Shown: one piece after another, positions 34,804 to 43,018 of the stretch
Layout: each line of letters starts with the position of its first letter
Position numbering within the stretch: the stretch's first letter is position 1
DNA from: Pseudomonas sp. JAI120
Lineage (GTDB): Bacteria > Pseudomonadota > Gammaproteobacteria > Pseudomonadales > Pseudomonadaceae
Length of the DNA stretch: 64,000 nucleotides
Reading direction: 5' to 3'
Assembly (NCBI RefSeq): GCF_014207255.1
Contig: NZ_JACHCZ010000001.1
Location: 2,037,378 to 2,101,377, forward strand
The notes under the pieces: generated by a model
The model's database searches: none
Seen by the model: the letters and a program-made list of their open reading frames with translations, nothing else
Told to the model about the DNA's origin: nothing
Position numbers and translations under genes: made by a program

Positions 34804-36213
34804 TCAGTCCTCGACCACCCAGGTGTCTTTGGTGCCGCCGCCCTGGGATGAATTGACCACCAGCGACCCTTCGCGCAGCGCGACACGGGTCAAACCGCCG
34901 GGTACCACCCGGGTTTCCTTGCCGGACAACACGAACGGGCGCAGGTCGATATGGCGCGGCGCAATGCCGTTTTCGACAAAGGTCGGACAGGTGGATAAGC
35001 ACAGGGTTGGCTGAGCGATATAGGCGTGGGGCTTGGCCTTGATGCGGGCGCGGAAGGCTTCGATTTCAGCGGCCGTGGACGCCGGCCCCACCAGCATGCC
35101 GTAGCCGCCGGAGCCCTGGGTTTCCTTCACCACCAGGTCCGGCAGGTTGGCCAGCACGTGTGACAATTCGTCGGGCTTACGGCATTGGAAGGTGGGAACG
35201 TTCTGCAGGATCGGTTCTTCATCCAGGTAAAAACGGATCATCTCGGTGACGAAGGGGTACACAGACTTGTCATCCGCTACCCCGGTGCCGATGGCATTGG
35301 CCAGCACCACATTGCCCGAGCGATACGCCGCCAGCAGGCCAGGCACGCCGAGCATGGAGTCCGGGTTGAACGCCAGCGGGTCGAGGAATGCGTCATCAAG
35401 GCGACGGTAGATCACGTCCACGGCTTTGGGGCCGTCGGTGGTGCGCATGAATACGCGGTCGTCGCGCACGAACAGGTCGGCGCCTTCCACCAACTCCACA
35501 CCCATTTCCCGGGCTAAAAACGCATGCTCAAAGAACGCGCTGTTGAAGCGCCCCGGGGTCAGTACCACCACGCTGGGGTTATCCAGGGGGCTGGCACTTT
35601 TAAGGGTATCGAGCAGCAGGTTGGGGTAATGGTCGATCGGCGCGATACGCTGGGCGGCGAACAACTCGGGGAACAGGCGCATCATCATCTTGCGGTCTTC
35701 GAGCATGTAGCTCACACCGCTGGGTGTACGCAGGTTGTCTTCCAGCACGTAGTAGGTGCCGTCGCCATCGCGTACGAGGTCGACCCCGGAGATGTGGGAA
35801 TACAGATCGCGGTGCAGGTTCAGCCCCTGCATCGCCAACTGGTATTGCTCGTTAGCCAGCACCTGTTCGGCGGGAATGATCCCGGCCTTGATGATGCGTT
35901 GGTCGTGATAGAGGTCGGCGAGAAACATGTTCAGCGCCTTGACCCGTTGGATGCAGCCACGTTCGACCATTCGCCATTCGCTGGCGGGAATGCTGCGAGG
36001 GATGGTGTCAAAAGGAATCAGGCGCTCGGTGCCCTGCTCGTCCCCGTAAAGCGTGAAGGTGATCCCGGCGCGGTGAAACAGCAAGTCGGCTTCGCGCCGG
36101 CGCTGGGCCAGCAGTTCAGCGGGGGTTTCGGACAACCAGCGGGCGAACTCGCGGTAGTGAGGGCGAACCTGCCCTGCCCCATCGTACATTTCGTCGTAAT
36201 AAGTGCGGATCAT
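34804..36213 (-). CDS. circularly permuted ATP-grasp protein (DUF404/DUF407)
   Basis: 469-residue enzyme of the circularly permuted type 2 ATP-grasp family. Conserved segments include SEWRMVERGCIQRVKALNMF, GDGTYYVLEDNLRTPSGVSY and VVKETQGSGGYGMLVGP (ATP binding, about residue 375). Family members are predicted to ligate an amino acid or peptide. The start ATG at 36213 fits MIRTYYDEMYDG. Upstream gene of the alpha-E/transglutaminase cassette. Confidence 0.92.
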   Translation of the reverse strand: MIRTYYDEMYDGAGQVRPHYREFARWLSETPAELLAQRRREADLLFHRAGITFTLYGDEQGTERLIPFDTIPRSIPASEWRMVERGCIQRVKALNMFLADLYHDQRIIKAGIIPAEQVLANEQYQLAMQGLNLHRDLYSHISGVDLVRDGDGTYYVLEDNLRTPSGVSYMLEDRKMMMRLFPELFAAQRIAPIDHYPNLLLDTLKSASPLDNPSVVVLTPGRFNSAFFEHAFLAREMGVELVEGADLFVRDDRVFMRTTDGPKAVDVIYRRLDDAFLDPLAFNPDSMLGVPGLLAAYRSGNVVLANAIGTGVADDKSVYPFVTEMIRFYLDEEPILQNVPTFQCRKPDELSHVLANLPDLVVKETQGSGGYGMLVGPASTAAEIEAFRARIKAKPHAYIAQPTLCLSTCPTFVENGIAPRHIDLRPFVLSGKETRVVPGGLTRVALREGSLVVNSSQGGGTKDTWVVED

Positions 36214-36406
36214 GCCGTACTCCTTGTCACCCGGACGCAAGAACCATCGCAAGGCCCGTGCCAGAGGCATAAACACTTAAAAATCAGTGGGTTGAATATA
36301 AGCAAAGACCTGATCGCACCGTCCTGGTGCGCAGAATCCCCACTGCACTGCTGCACGCTTCATGGCAATGCAAGCTTTGGCTATCAACAGCATAGTCAGA
36401 GTTGAT

Positions 36407-36435
36407 TTCACTGCCCACGCAAGCCTGCGGATAAT
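36407..36435 (+). promoter_or_regulatory. sigma70-like promoter of the candidate sRNA
   Basis: TTCACT (36407-36412), a 17-base spacer and GATAAT (36430-36435) resemble a -35/-10 pair. The transcript would begin near 36442 and run into the terminator at 36537. Confidence 0.45.
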
Positions 36436-36441
36436 CGGCCC

Positions 36442-36565
36442 CATCAGTTGAACAGGACACGTCCTACAGCCTTACCCATCCCGCACTCGGTACCTTGAGG
36501 CTCGTGTACTGACCGGCTCCTACGGTCTTCCCTTTCAGCCACCCTTTTCGGGTGGCTTTTTTTTT
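36442..36565 (+). ncRNA. candidate small RNA with Rho-independent terminator
   Basis: About 124 bases between a promoter-like pair and a strong terminator, with no convincing ORF. Two further hairpins are visible: AGGA-CACG-TCCT (36454-36465) and GACCG-N7-CGGTC (36511-36527). The 5' hairpin has an ACAGGA motif compatible with an RsmA-type GGA site, but one site is not enough to assign that. I do not recognise a named family. Confidence 0.5.
36537..36565 (+). terminator. strong Rho-independent terminator on the plus strand
   Basis: AGCCACCC pairs with GGGTGGCT around TTTTC, followed by nine T. No plus-strand gene precedes it for over 3 kb, which is why an RNA gene is suggested. Confidence 0.9.
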
Positions 36566-36669
36566 GGTGCAAGAAAGGGCAGCGCAAGTTCCGCAAACCT
36601 TCACGCAGCCCATACAAAATCGGCCGACCCTAAGGTCAGCCGATACGCTGCGTTGCTCATACAGTCGCG

Positions 36670-37011
36670 CTACATGGGTAACCCACGCACCTCCTGCTTG
36701 ACGCCCCATCCTTCGATGATCCCTCCCAGCGGCTCGACCACCGCTTCAAAGTCTTGCTCGAAGTCTCCTATGCCGTCGTAGGTTGCAAACATGATCTTGC
36801 TCAGTTCCAAGTACCAGGCGCCATCGTCGCGCGCACTGACTTGGGCATTCAGGGACTCGCCACGAAATTCACCCGCAGCCCTGCGCGCCCGTTCCTCATC
36901 CGGGAAAATGGCGTAGAACTCAATGGGGTGGAAACGTGAAAAGTCGAAGCCGCCTTCTTTCATGCGGCGCAGAACGTTGGTGCTGATGTCTTCTTGATAG
37001 GCTGTGCTCAT
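36670..37011 (-). CDS. RraB-like ribonuclease E inhibitor domain protein
   Basis: 113-residue acidic protein resembling the RraB family, which binds and limits RNase E in E. coli. Typical features are an N-terminal helix (STNVLRRMKEGGFDFSRFHPIEFYAIFPDEE) and a second strand-helix block ELSKIMFATYDGIGDFEQDFEAV. The name comes from the domain; whether it affects RNase E here is unknown. Confidence 0.75.
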   Translation of the reverse strand: MSTAYQEDISTNVLRRMKEGGFDFSRFHPIEFYAIFPDEERARRAAGEFRGESLNAQVSARDDGAWYLELSKIMFATYDGIGDFEQDFEAVVEPLGGIIEGWGVKQEVRGLPM

Positions 37012-37224
37012 GAAACGTCCTCCTCAAACCGATGGATAGACTTTCCGTGCTTCCCAAAGCCCGCGCGCTGACGGCGCGGGTACCACGGCAACAACATCAC
37101 CACGGGAAAACAAGCATGTAGCTGACAAGACCAGACCTTAGCGATTCATTCGCTGATCTCACTTGCAGAGTAGCGCGAAGCTATCACCTCCACCAGAGGT
37201 GCTTGAATGGCATACAGGGAATAT

Positions 37225-37461
37225 TCAGGCGGCGGGAGAGATGTCGAGGATTTGAATACTGTTCTGATCTTTGAGGATCTTGACCGTTGGCTCGGGTTTG
37301 CGCCCCTCAAGATCATTGAGGTCCAGTTCGGCGGCCACCGGCACCAACTTGTTGCGAATCATGTGTGCCGCATCTTCGAGGCTGGGCTTCTGCTCGCAGG
37401 TGAACTGCTCCACGGACTGTACGCCGTGATCATCAACGAAGGTAATCTGCCACTTTTGCAT
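37225..37461 (-). CDS. small hypothetical protein
   Basis: 78-residue acidic protein without signal or TM, starting at ATG 37461 after GGAGG. The sequence is rich in strand-forming residues (WQITFVDDHGVQSVEQF, then VKILKDQNSIQILDI). I do not recognise a family. It lies 104 bases downstream of the START protein gene on the same strand. Confidence 0.7.
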   Translation of the reverse strand: MQKWQITFVDDHGVQSVEQFTCEQKPSLEDAAHMIRNKLVPVAAELDLNDLEGRKPEPTVKILKDQNSIQILDISPAA

Positions 37462-37564
37462 CGGTGCCTCCTCGATAAAACCCGTGTGTGGGTTCACAAC
37501 TATCTGGACCTTGAGGGCTCGGCAAACGTTCCACTCAGGTCAGGAGGCACCGGATCAACTGCGT

Positions 37565-38170
37565 TTATTTTTCAGCGTGTTCTTTCAAGGCTTTCAAGGT
37601 GTTGAACGGCGCCTCCACCACGAACTTGTTGGCCAACCACGACGGGACGCTGCCGCCTGGCTCGGTGTGTACCTGGTAGGTGACTTCGGTCTCATTGGCG
37701 CCTTTAGGCACCAGTTTCCAGAAGCCCTCGACCTGGGCGACACGCACGTAGCCTTTTTCTTCGGGCTTGTAGGTCGGCACGCCCTGCAACTTGCGGGTTA
37801 CGCTGCCGTCGGCGTCCTTGGTGGTGGTGACATGGATGTACGAATCACGATCGGTCACCGGGAACGGCGCCTTGAACTGGGTGTAGGTCCAGGCCTCATC
37901 GCCTTTCTTGTCGACCAGCTTCTGGGATTTGCACTCATGAATCCACGAACAGGCGCCGACCACATCTTCCTGCAGGGCCTGGATCTTGGCGACAGGCGCC
38001 TTGATCACGGTCACACCGCGATACGCCTTGTATTTGGAGCCGGCGACTTCGCTCAGGGACACCTTGATACCGTCTTCATCCTTGGCGACTTGCCAATCCT
38101 CAGCCTGGGCAGTGGCAGTAAATAACAGCGTAAAACCGCACAGCACAGCCAGTCGTTTCAGCGAACCCAT
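37565..38170 (-). CDS. exported START-domain protein
   Basis: 201-residue protein with a signal peptide (residues 1-21, cut after AQA) and a START-like lipid-binding fold: blocks GVTVIKAPVAKIQALQED, TYTQFKAPFPVTDRDSYIHV and VEGFWKLVPKGANETEVTYQ are characteristic. It probably binds a hydrophobic ligand in the periplasm. The ATG at 38170 has AAGGA upstream and gives a clean signal peptide. The YkgJ gene begins upstream on the same strand, 41 bases away. Confidence 0.85.
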   Translation of the reverse strand: MGSLKRLAVLCGFTLLFTATAQAEDWQVAKDEDGIKVSLSEVAGSKYKAYRGVTVIKAPVAKIQALQEDVVGACSWIHECKSQKLVDKKGDEAWTYTQFKAPFPVTDRDSYIHVTTTKDADGSVTRKLQGVPTYKPEEKGYVRVAQVEGFWKLVPKGANETEVTYQVHTEPGGSVPSWLANKFVVEAPFNTLKALKEHAEK

Positions 38171-38211
38171 TGTTTTATTCCTTATTGTTGAAGTTCCAAT
38201 AGTAAAGCCCA

Positions 38212-38466
38212 TCAAGCCGCCGTCATCTGCTCCCACCAGCCGATCAACCGGATCGCATCGGCCTGGTCGGTGCCGCAGACATCGATATCCGCCTTGAAAT
38301 CACTGCACACCGCCGGGCGCTCCGGTTGGCCGAACAGTTGGCACAACTGTTCGACCGACAGGTGCAGGCAGCGTTCGCCCGCCGGTTTGCCATTGGGCAT
38401 TCCGGGTAAGGGCGAACTGATGGAGGGGGCGATGCAGCAGGCGCCACAGCCTTCACGGCAATTCAT
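38212..38466 (-). CDS. YkgJ-family zinc/iron cysteine-cluster protein
   Basis: 84-residue protein with an N-terminal cysteine cluster, CREGCGACC at residues 3-11, plus further Cys at about 33, 42, 54 and 64, which would bind a metal. Family function is unknown. It is upstream of the START protein gene in the same direction. Confidence 0.87.
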   Translation of the reverse strand: MNCREGCGACCIAPSISSPLPGMPNGKPAGERCLHLSVEQLCQLFGQPERPAVCSDFKADIDVCGTDQADAIRLIGWWEQMTAA

Positions 38467-38568
38467 GACCAGCAGGTCCTCGACGACTCAATAGGGATGG
38501 CCGGGCTAGAGTACGCCCTTAAACAGCCGTTTTAAAATGGTCTAACAGGGGTTTTTCGCACAAAACAA

Positions 38569-38615
38569 AAGTGACCGATCAGTCTGCGACAGATGGTCGA
38601 TGGCCTGCGTCACTT
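38569..38615 (-). terminator. possible terminator of the Lys/Pro-rich protein gene
   Basis: On the minus strand AAGTGAC (38615-38609) and GTCACTT (38575-38569) form a stem with an internal hairpin, followed by TTTGTTTTG. It is 14 bases after the stop. Confidence 0.45.
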
Positions 38616-38628
38616 CTTAGGAAAAAGT

Positions 38629-39120
38629 TTACTGCTTGAACTCGAACTCCAACGCAGCACCTTCCACTTCACGGCGCTCTTCGTTGCGCAATTGCAGCTT
38701 CATCTCATTGCTGAGCAAACGGCCGTTGATCTGGAACGCACTGTTGTCGGTGGGCTTTTCACCGAACATCGGCGGCAACAACGGCACGCTTTTGGGCTTG
38801 GGCATGGTACCCAAGGGCTGCAGATGCCTGACCATGTCCGAAGGCAGGGACAAATCCAACTGTGCCGGTGGCAGCTTGGTTTGCGCCACTTCCTGGGCTG
38901 ACTTGGATTTTTTCGCCGTCGACGCCCGTTTTTTCGCCGTGGTGGTTGGCTTCTTCGCGACGGGGGCTTGCTTGGCGGAGGTTGGTTTTTTTACCGGGGC
39001 ATCCTGCTGGGTATCGGCAGCAGGCTTGTTTTCAGCCACGGGTGCCGCCGCCAGCACTGTGCTGACGTTACACAGGCTCAACAGGCCAACCACCAAAGCA
39101 GCGCGAACAATCGAGGTCAT
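38629..39120 (-). CDS. exported Lys/Ala/Pro-rich hypothetical protein
   Basis: 163-residue protein with a signal peptide (about residues 1-25, cut near VLAAA), followed by a low-complexity Lys/Ala/Thr/Pro segment (about 35-80; KKPTTTAKK and similar) and a more ordered C-terminus. Similar Pseudomonas proteins are sometimes mislabelled as translation initiation factor 2 because of their basic low-complexity region; no GTPase is present. Function unknown. Confidence 0.7.
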   Translation of the reverse strand: MTSIVRAALVVGLLSLCNVSTVLAAAPVAENKPAADTQQDAPVKKPTSAKQAPVAKKPTTTAKKRASTAKKSKSAQEVAQTKLPPAQLDLSLPSDMVRHLQPLGTMPKPKSVPLLPPMFGEKPTDNSAFQINGRLLSNEMKLQLRNEERREVEGAALEFEFKQ

Positions 39121-39224
39121 ATTGCCTACAGCATTAACGGCAGAGGGCCATATGCTCGCTTGTTGTGCGCGGCATGACAAGCACGGTGATCAGCCAGCTA
39201 TCGGCGTTGTCCCTTTTCGACACC

Positions 39225-40664
39225 TCAAAAGCCGGCTGCGGTTTCCTGGCATAACTGGCTGGCCAGCATCCCCAGGGTCATCAGCGCGCGCTCTGCTTCG
39301 CGGTTCCACGGTGTGCCGCAGTTAAGGCGAATACAGTGGTTGAACTGCTCGGTGTTGCTGAAGATCAACCCCGGCGCAATGCTGATGCCCTGTTGCAGGG
39401 CACGCACGTGCAGTTCCTGAGTATTTACCCGCCCAGGCAAACTGACCCACAAGATAAAGCCGCCCGTCGGACGGGTCATCTGGGTGCCTTCCGGGAAATA
39501 CTGCTGCACCGCCAGTTGGAAGGCGCTGAGATTCTTGCGGTATTCCTGGCGAATGTAACGCAGGTGCCGATCGTAGCCACCGTTCTCCAGGTACGCCGCC
39601 ACGCCCATCTGGGTGACGCTGCATGCCGAGTGGGTGCTGAACATTTGCAGGCGCTGGATTTCCTGCTGGTACTTGCCGGCGATCATCCAGCCGATGCGCA
39701 CACCCGGCGACAAGGTCTTGGAGAAACTTGAGCAATAGATGACCCGGTCGAGGCGGTCGTAGGCCTTAAGGGCTTTGGTGCGGCCGAGTTCGAACATCAG
39801 TTCGCCGTAAATATCGTCTTCGACAATCTGGATATCGAAATCCGACGCCAGGCGCAGCAACTGTTTCTGCCGTTCCTCGGGCATGGTGCCGCCCAGGGGG
39901 TTGCTCAGGCGGGTGGTCAGCACCAGGGCCTTGATCGACCATTGGTTGGCCGCCAGTTGCAAGGCTTCCAGGCTCATGCCGGTAGACGGGTCGCTGGGGA
40001 TCTCGATGACCTTGAGGCCCAGCAGGTCGGCCAGTTGCAGCAAGCCGTAATAGGTCGGTGATTCAGCCGCGATCAAGTCGCCGGGGCGTGTCAGCACCCG
40101 CAGGGACATCTGCAATGCATCAACACAGCCATGGGTGATCACCACTTCGGAAGGGTCCACCACTACGCCGGCGTCACGCATGCGAATCGCCACCTGACGG
40201 CGCAGCGGCTCGAAACCGGGGCTGAACATGTAGCTGAAAGCGCGTGGGCTCTGGAAGCGCGTGACCTTGGCCAATTGCTGGTGCAGCGCCCGTACCGGCA
40301 AATAATCAACGCTCGGCACGGCGGCGCCCAACGGGAATACGCCTTCGCGGCGCGACTCGCCCAATACCTGCTGGATAATGCTGCTGCGGGTGACCAACCC
40401 CGGGCGCTCGACCCGCGCGATGTCCGGCGTCGGCGCCGTCAGCGCTGGCGTCTGGTGCACGTAGTAACCGGACTGCGGCCGCGCCCGGATCAGCCCCTGG
40501 TCTTCCAGGTTGGCATAAGCCTGCAATACCGTGGCGTGGCTGACATTGAGCTGGGAGCTCATCTTGCGCACCGAAGGCACGCGCTCACCCGGTTGATAGA
40601 CACCGCGACGGATATCCTCAGCCAGTTGCTGGGCGATACGTTGGTAAAGCAACAGATTGGTCAT
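39225..40664 (-). CDS. MocR-type GntR regulator with aminotransferase domain
   Basis: 479-residue fusion: GntR winged helix (residues about 1-70, YQRIAQQLAEDIRRGVYQPG then VSHATVLQAYANLEDQGLI) and a fold-type I aminotransferase domain binding PLP. The PLP lysine is in YCSSFSKTLSPGVRIGW (about residue 313), and THGCVDALQMSLRVL is a conserved helix. MocR proteins regulate adjacent amino-acid or cofactor genes. It is divergent from the OmpA/DUF4398 unit across the REPIN at 40826-40915; the target is unknown. Confidence 0.93.
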   Translation of the reverse strand: MTNLLLYQRIAQQLAEDIRRGVYQPGERVPSVRKMSSQLNVSHATVLQAYANLEDQGLIRARPQSGYYVHQTPALTAPTPDIARVERPGLVTRSSIIQQVLGESRREGVFPLGAAVPSVDYLPVRALHQQLAKVTRFQSPRAFSYMFSPGFEPLRRQVAIRMRDAGVVVDPSEVVITHGCVDALQMSLRVLTRPGDLIAAESPTYYGLLQLADLLGLKVIEIPSDPSTGMSLEALQLAANQWSIKALVLTTRLSNPLGGTMPEERQKQLLRLASDFDIQIVEDDIYGELMFELGRTKALKAYDRLDRVIYCSSFSKTLSPGVRIGWMIAGKYQQEIQRLQMFSTHSACSVTQMGVAAYLENGGYDRHLRYIRQEYRKNLSAFQLAVQQYFPEGTQMTRPTGGFILWVSLPGRVNTQELHVRALQQGISIAPGLIFSNTEQFNHCIRLNCGTPWNREAERALMTLGMLASQLCQETAAGF

Positions 40665-40825
40665 GACGCAGCACTCGATTTCACGGGTATTTTATTTTTG
40701 TGTGAAACATACCGGCACAGTTTAGAAGTGTACGGGGACAGTTGCCACAATAGTCGAGCGCGGCTGGCAGTGATAGCAAAAACTGTAAGGGTGGCGGATA
40801 GAATTTTCAGGGGTGTGCAGAAAAA

Positions 40826-40915
40826 TGTGGGAGGGGGCTTGCCCCCGATGACGGAGTGTCAGTCACCCAAAATATTGACTGAACCACCGCTATCGGGGGC
40901 AAGCCCCCTCCCACA
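40826..40915. repeat. REP doublet (REPIN) between MocR and OmpA genes
   Basis: TGTGGGAGGGGGCTTGC at the left and its reverse complement at the right, outward-facing, around a variable centre. It lies downstream of the OmpA-like gene and upstream of MocR. Confidence 0.9.
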
Positions 40916-40935
40916 CTTTTGATTTGCGCAAGGCT

Positions 40936-41751
40936 TCAGCGCGCGGCGCCCAGTTGGCCTTTTTCGTCGGAGAACACTATTTCCACGCGACGGTTCTGCG
41001 CGCGGCCACGTTCGGAGGCGTTGGCTTCCACCGGGTACTGGTCGCCGTAGCCCTCAACCTGGATGCGTTTTTCGTCGATCCCCAGATCCACCAGCACATC
41101 GGCCACCGATTGCGCACGATCACGGGACAGTTTGAGGTTTTCCTGCTGACCGCCCGTATTGTCGGCGTACCCCTCGATGCGCACTACACGCTTGGGGTTC
41201 AGTTGCAGGAACTGCACGATTTTCAACACGGTGCGGTTGGCCGAGTTTTTCAACTCCGCTTCACCGGTATCGAACAGCACGTCGCCCAGGGTCATCACCA
41301 GGCCACGATCAGTCTGGGTGGTGGTCAGGCTGGCGATCTGTTCTTCGAGCCATTTACCCTGCTGCTGCACGCTGATCAGCTTGCTTTCACGCAGGGCCAA
41401 TTGCAGGCGCTGGCGTTCCAGTTCGAGCTTGGCAGCACGTTCTTCGTTGAGTGCCTGCTCGGTGTGTTCGCGGGCAATGGCGCTGTAGCGCTGGCTCAGG
41501 TAGGCGTAATGCACCACGTCGGCACCGCTGCCCCAGTAGCTGGACAAGCGGTCGGCCCGTGCCAGGGATTCACCGGCGCGGATGACGTCCTTGGGTGCGA
41601 TACGCAGCACGTTGGCGTCTTCCTTGACCTTCTGAAAGTCGCTGCCCGCCTGTTGCAAGGCCTGTTCGCCATTGGGGTGGCTGGCACAACCGCCGAGTGC
41701 CGCACTGCCCAACAGCACAGCACACCCCAGACCACGGATCATCGGTTTCAT
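40936..41751 (-). CDS. OmpA-family lipoprotein with DUF4398-like N-terminus
   Basis: 271-residue lipoprotein (lipobox GSAALGGC near residue 22). The N-terminal half has Lys/Glu/Gln-rich helices; the C-terminal OmpA domain (about 150-265) carries LSRDRAQSVADVLVDLGIDEKRI and NRRVEIVF, typical peptidoglycan-binding blocks. It probably anchors the outer membrane to the cell wall. It overlaps the upstream DUF4398 gene by four bases (41748-41751) and is co-transcribed with it. Confidence 0.9.
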   Translation of the reverse strand: MKPMIRGLGCAVLLGSAALGGCASHPNGEQALQQAGSDFQKVKEDANVLRIAPKDVIRAGESLARADRLSSYWGSGADVVHYAYLSQRYSAIAREHTEQALNEERAAKLELERQRLQLALRESKLISVQQQGKWLEEQIASLTTTQTDRGLVMTLGDVLFDTGEAELKNSANRTVLKIVQFLQLNPKRVVRIEGYADNTGGQQENLKLSRDRAQSVADVLVDLGIDEKRIQVEGYGDQYPVEANASERGRAQNRRVEIVFSDEKGQLGAAR

Positions 41752-42110
41752 TGGGCTTCTCCCAGCTGCAATTGCTTGCGCAGGCGCGTGATGCGGGTGT
41801 TGAGCACGTTCAGTTGTTCCTGGCTCTTGCGGGTCAGTACTTGGGCTTCGGCCAGGCGCGCATCCAGCTCGGCCTGTTCGGCCTGCATGCGCGCGTCCTT
41901 GTAGGATTGCTCGGCCATGTCGGCCTTGGCCCGGGCGAATTTGTCCTCGGCCAGTTTAAGTTCGGGTGATTCATCGGCGCTGGCGCCCACGGCGTTGGCT
42001 TGTACCAGGGCTTGCTGGGTAAGACGAATTTGTTCATTCGGCGCAGGATCGGCTGCACATCCCGCCAGAGCGACAACGGCGAGGGTCGCGAAAAAAGGTC
42101 GAAGAGTCAC
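41748..42110 (-). CDS. DUF4398 lipoprotein
   Basis: 120-residue lipoprotein (lipobox VVALAGC, Cys about 18) with helical Ala/Gln-rich DUF4398 sequence (LAEDKFARAKADMAEQSYKDA). The start is GTG at 42110. It follows the solute-binding protein gene by nine bases and overlaps the OmpA gene by four, so the three form one operon. Confidence 0.85.
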   Translation of the reverse strand: MTLRPFFATLAVVALAGCAADPAPNEQIRLTQQALVQANAVGASADESPELKLAEDKFARAKADMAEQSYKDARMQAEQAELDARLAEAQVLTRKSQEQLNVLNTRITRLRKQLQLGEAQ

Positions 42111-42119
42111 TGAAAATCC

Positions 42120-42935
42120 CTACTTTGTTGGGGTGCCGACGGGTTGTTGCAATTGCGCTTTCCAACGCTCCAGATTGCGCTGCAACGCGGCTTCCGTCAC
42201 ACCAGACCCGCGCAATTCTGTCATCTTTTTGGCCAGCTGTCCGCGCAGCCAGGGATCATTGCAGGCCGAGTTATGGGAAATCGCCAGGTACAGGCCGGGC
42301 TGATCGACGGGCACATCGCGGGCTACCAGGTCATTGCTCATGCCCAGGGTCTGGGCCATGGCCATGCCGGAGTAACGCCCGGCAAGCACATAGTCCACTT
42401 CCCCCAGCAGCAGTTTCTGAAAGGCCGGGGTCAACGTGGGCAGGCGTTGCAGGGTCAGTTGCTGGGCGGCGAAGGTTTCAAAGTCGCGGCTCAAGCGCGC
42501 ACGTTCCGACACCGCGCCCTTGTGACCATGCAGGTCGGCCGCCGTGGTGTAGGCCAGTGCCGAATCCTTGCGGGTCCAGACCAGATAATCGAGCTGCACC
42601 AGCTCCGGGTGGATGTAGTCGAGGGTTTCCAGCTCGCCAAGGTTCAGCGGTGCATCGGCGAGGATGTCCATGCGCCCGCTGCGCACTTCGTCCAGGGCCT
42701 GGGAGCGCTTGCCACCGTAAAGCAGGTCGATTTTCAACCCAAGATCCTTGGCTACCTGCTGCAATACGTCGGCGGTGGCGCCGATCAGGTGCGTCGGGTC
42801 TTGGGGATCGCGCCACAGCAGCGGCGGTGCGTCCGGGCTGCCGGTGATCACCAGGCGATCACATTTTCCGGCGGCCAGGGTCAGGCTCGGCAGCAGCGTA
42901 AGTCCCAGCAGTACGGCCCAGGGGCGCAGTTCCAT
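42120..42935 (-). CDS. periplasmic solute-binding protein (SBP family 3)
   Basis: 271-residue protein with a signal peptide (about residues 1-22) and the family 3 solute-binding fold: LVITGSPDAPPLLWRD, IGATADVLQQVAKDLGLKIDLLY and MDILADAP are visible. It would bind an amino acid or related solute. No permease or ATPase is adjacent, so it may be a sensor or orphan protein. ATG 42935 has GGAG upstream; TTG at 42956 is in frame. Confidence 0.82.
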   Translation of the reverse strand: MELRPWAVLLGLTLLPSLTLAAGKCDRLVITGSPDAPPLLWRDPQDPTHLIGATADVLQQVAKDLGLKIDLLYGGKRSQALDEVRSGRMDILADAPLNLGELETLDYIHPELVQLDYLVWTRKDSALAYTTAADLHGHKGAVSERARLSRDFETFAAQQLTLQRLPTLTPAFQKLLLGEVDYVLAGRYSGMAMAQTLGMSNDLVARDVPVDQPGLYLAISHNSACNDPWLRGQLAKKMTELRGSGVTEAALQRNLERWKAQLQQPVGTPTK

Positions 42936-42967
42936 GGCGGTTTCTCCGGTGTTCAAAAAAGCCAGGC

Positions 42968-42996
42968 AAAAAAAAGCCCGGTCACAAGACCGGGCT
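42968..42996 (-). terminator. Rho-independent terminator of etfA
   Basis: On the minus strand AGCCCGGTC pairs with GACCGGGCT, followed by eight T (A-run at 42968-42975 on plus), 23 bases after the etfA stop. It also precedes the solute-binding protein gene. Confidence 0.9.
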
Positions 42997-43018
42997 CTTT
43001 ATAAGTGAAGCGGCTGGA

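Larger units (their letters stand above)
36214..36669. other. 456-base region with an orphan plus-strand terminator
   Basis: No protein-coding gene supported. Between 36407 and 36565 there is a promoter-like pair and a strong terminator on the plus strand, forming the small-RNA candidate. The rest upstream of the ATP-grasp gene contains its likely promoter, with no clear repeat. Confidence 0.6.

Noticed and set aside
37060..37080. GC-rich hairpin CCCGCGC / GCGCGGG
   Set aside because: No T run on either strand and far from a gene end, so it was not called a terminator.
38629..39120. Translation initiation factor IF-2
   Set aside because: The low-complexity basic region could suggest it, but there is a signal peptide and no GTPase domain.
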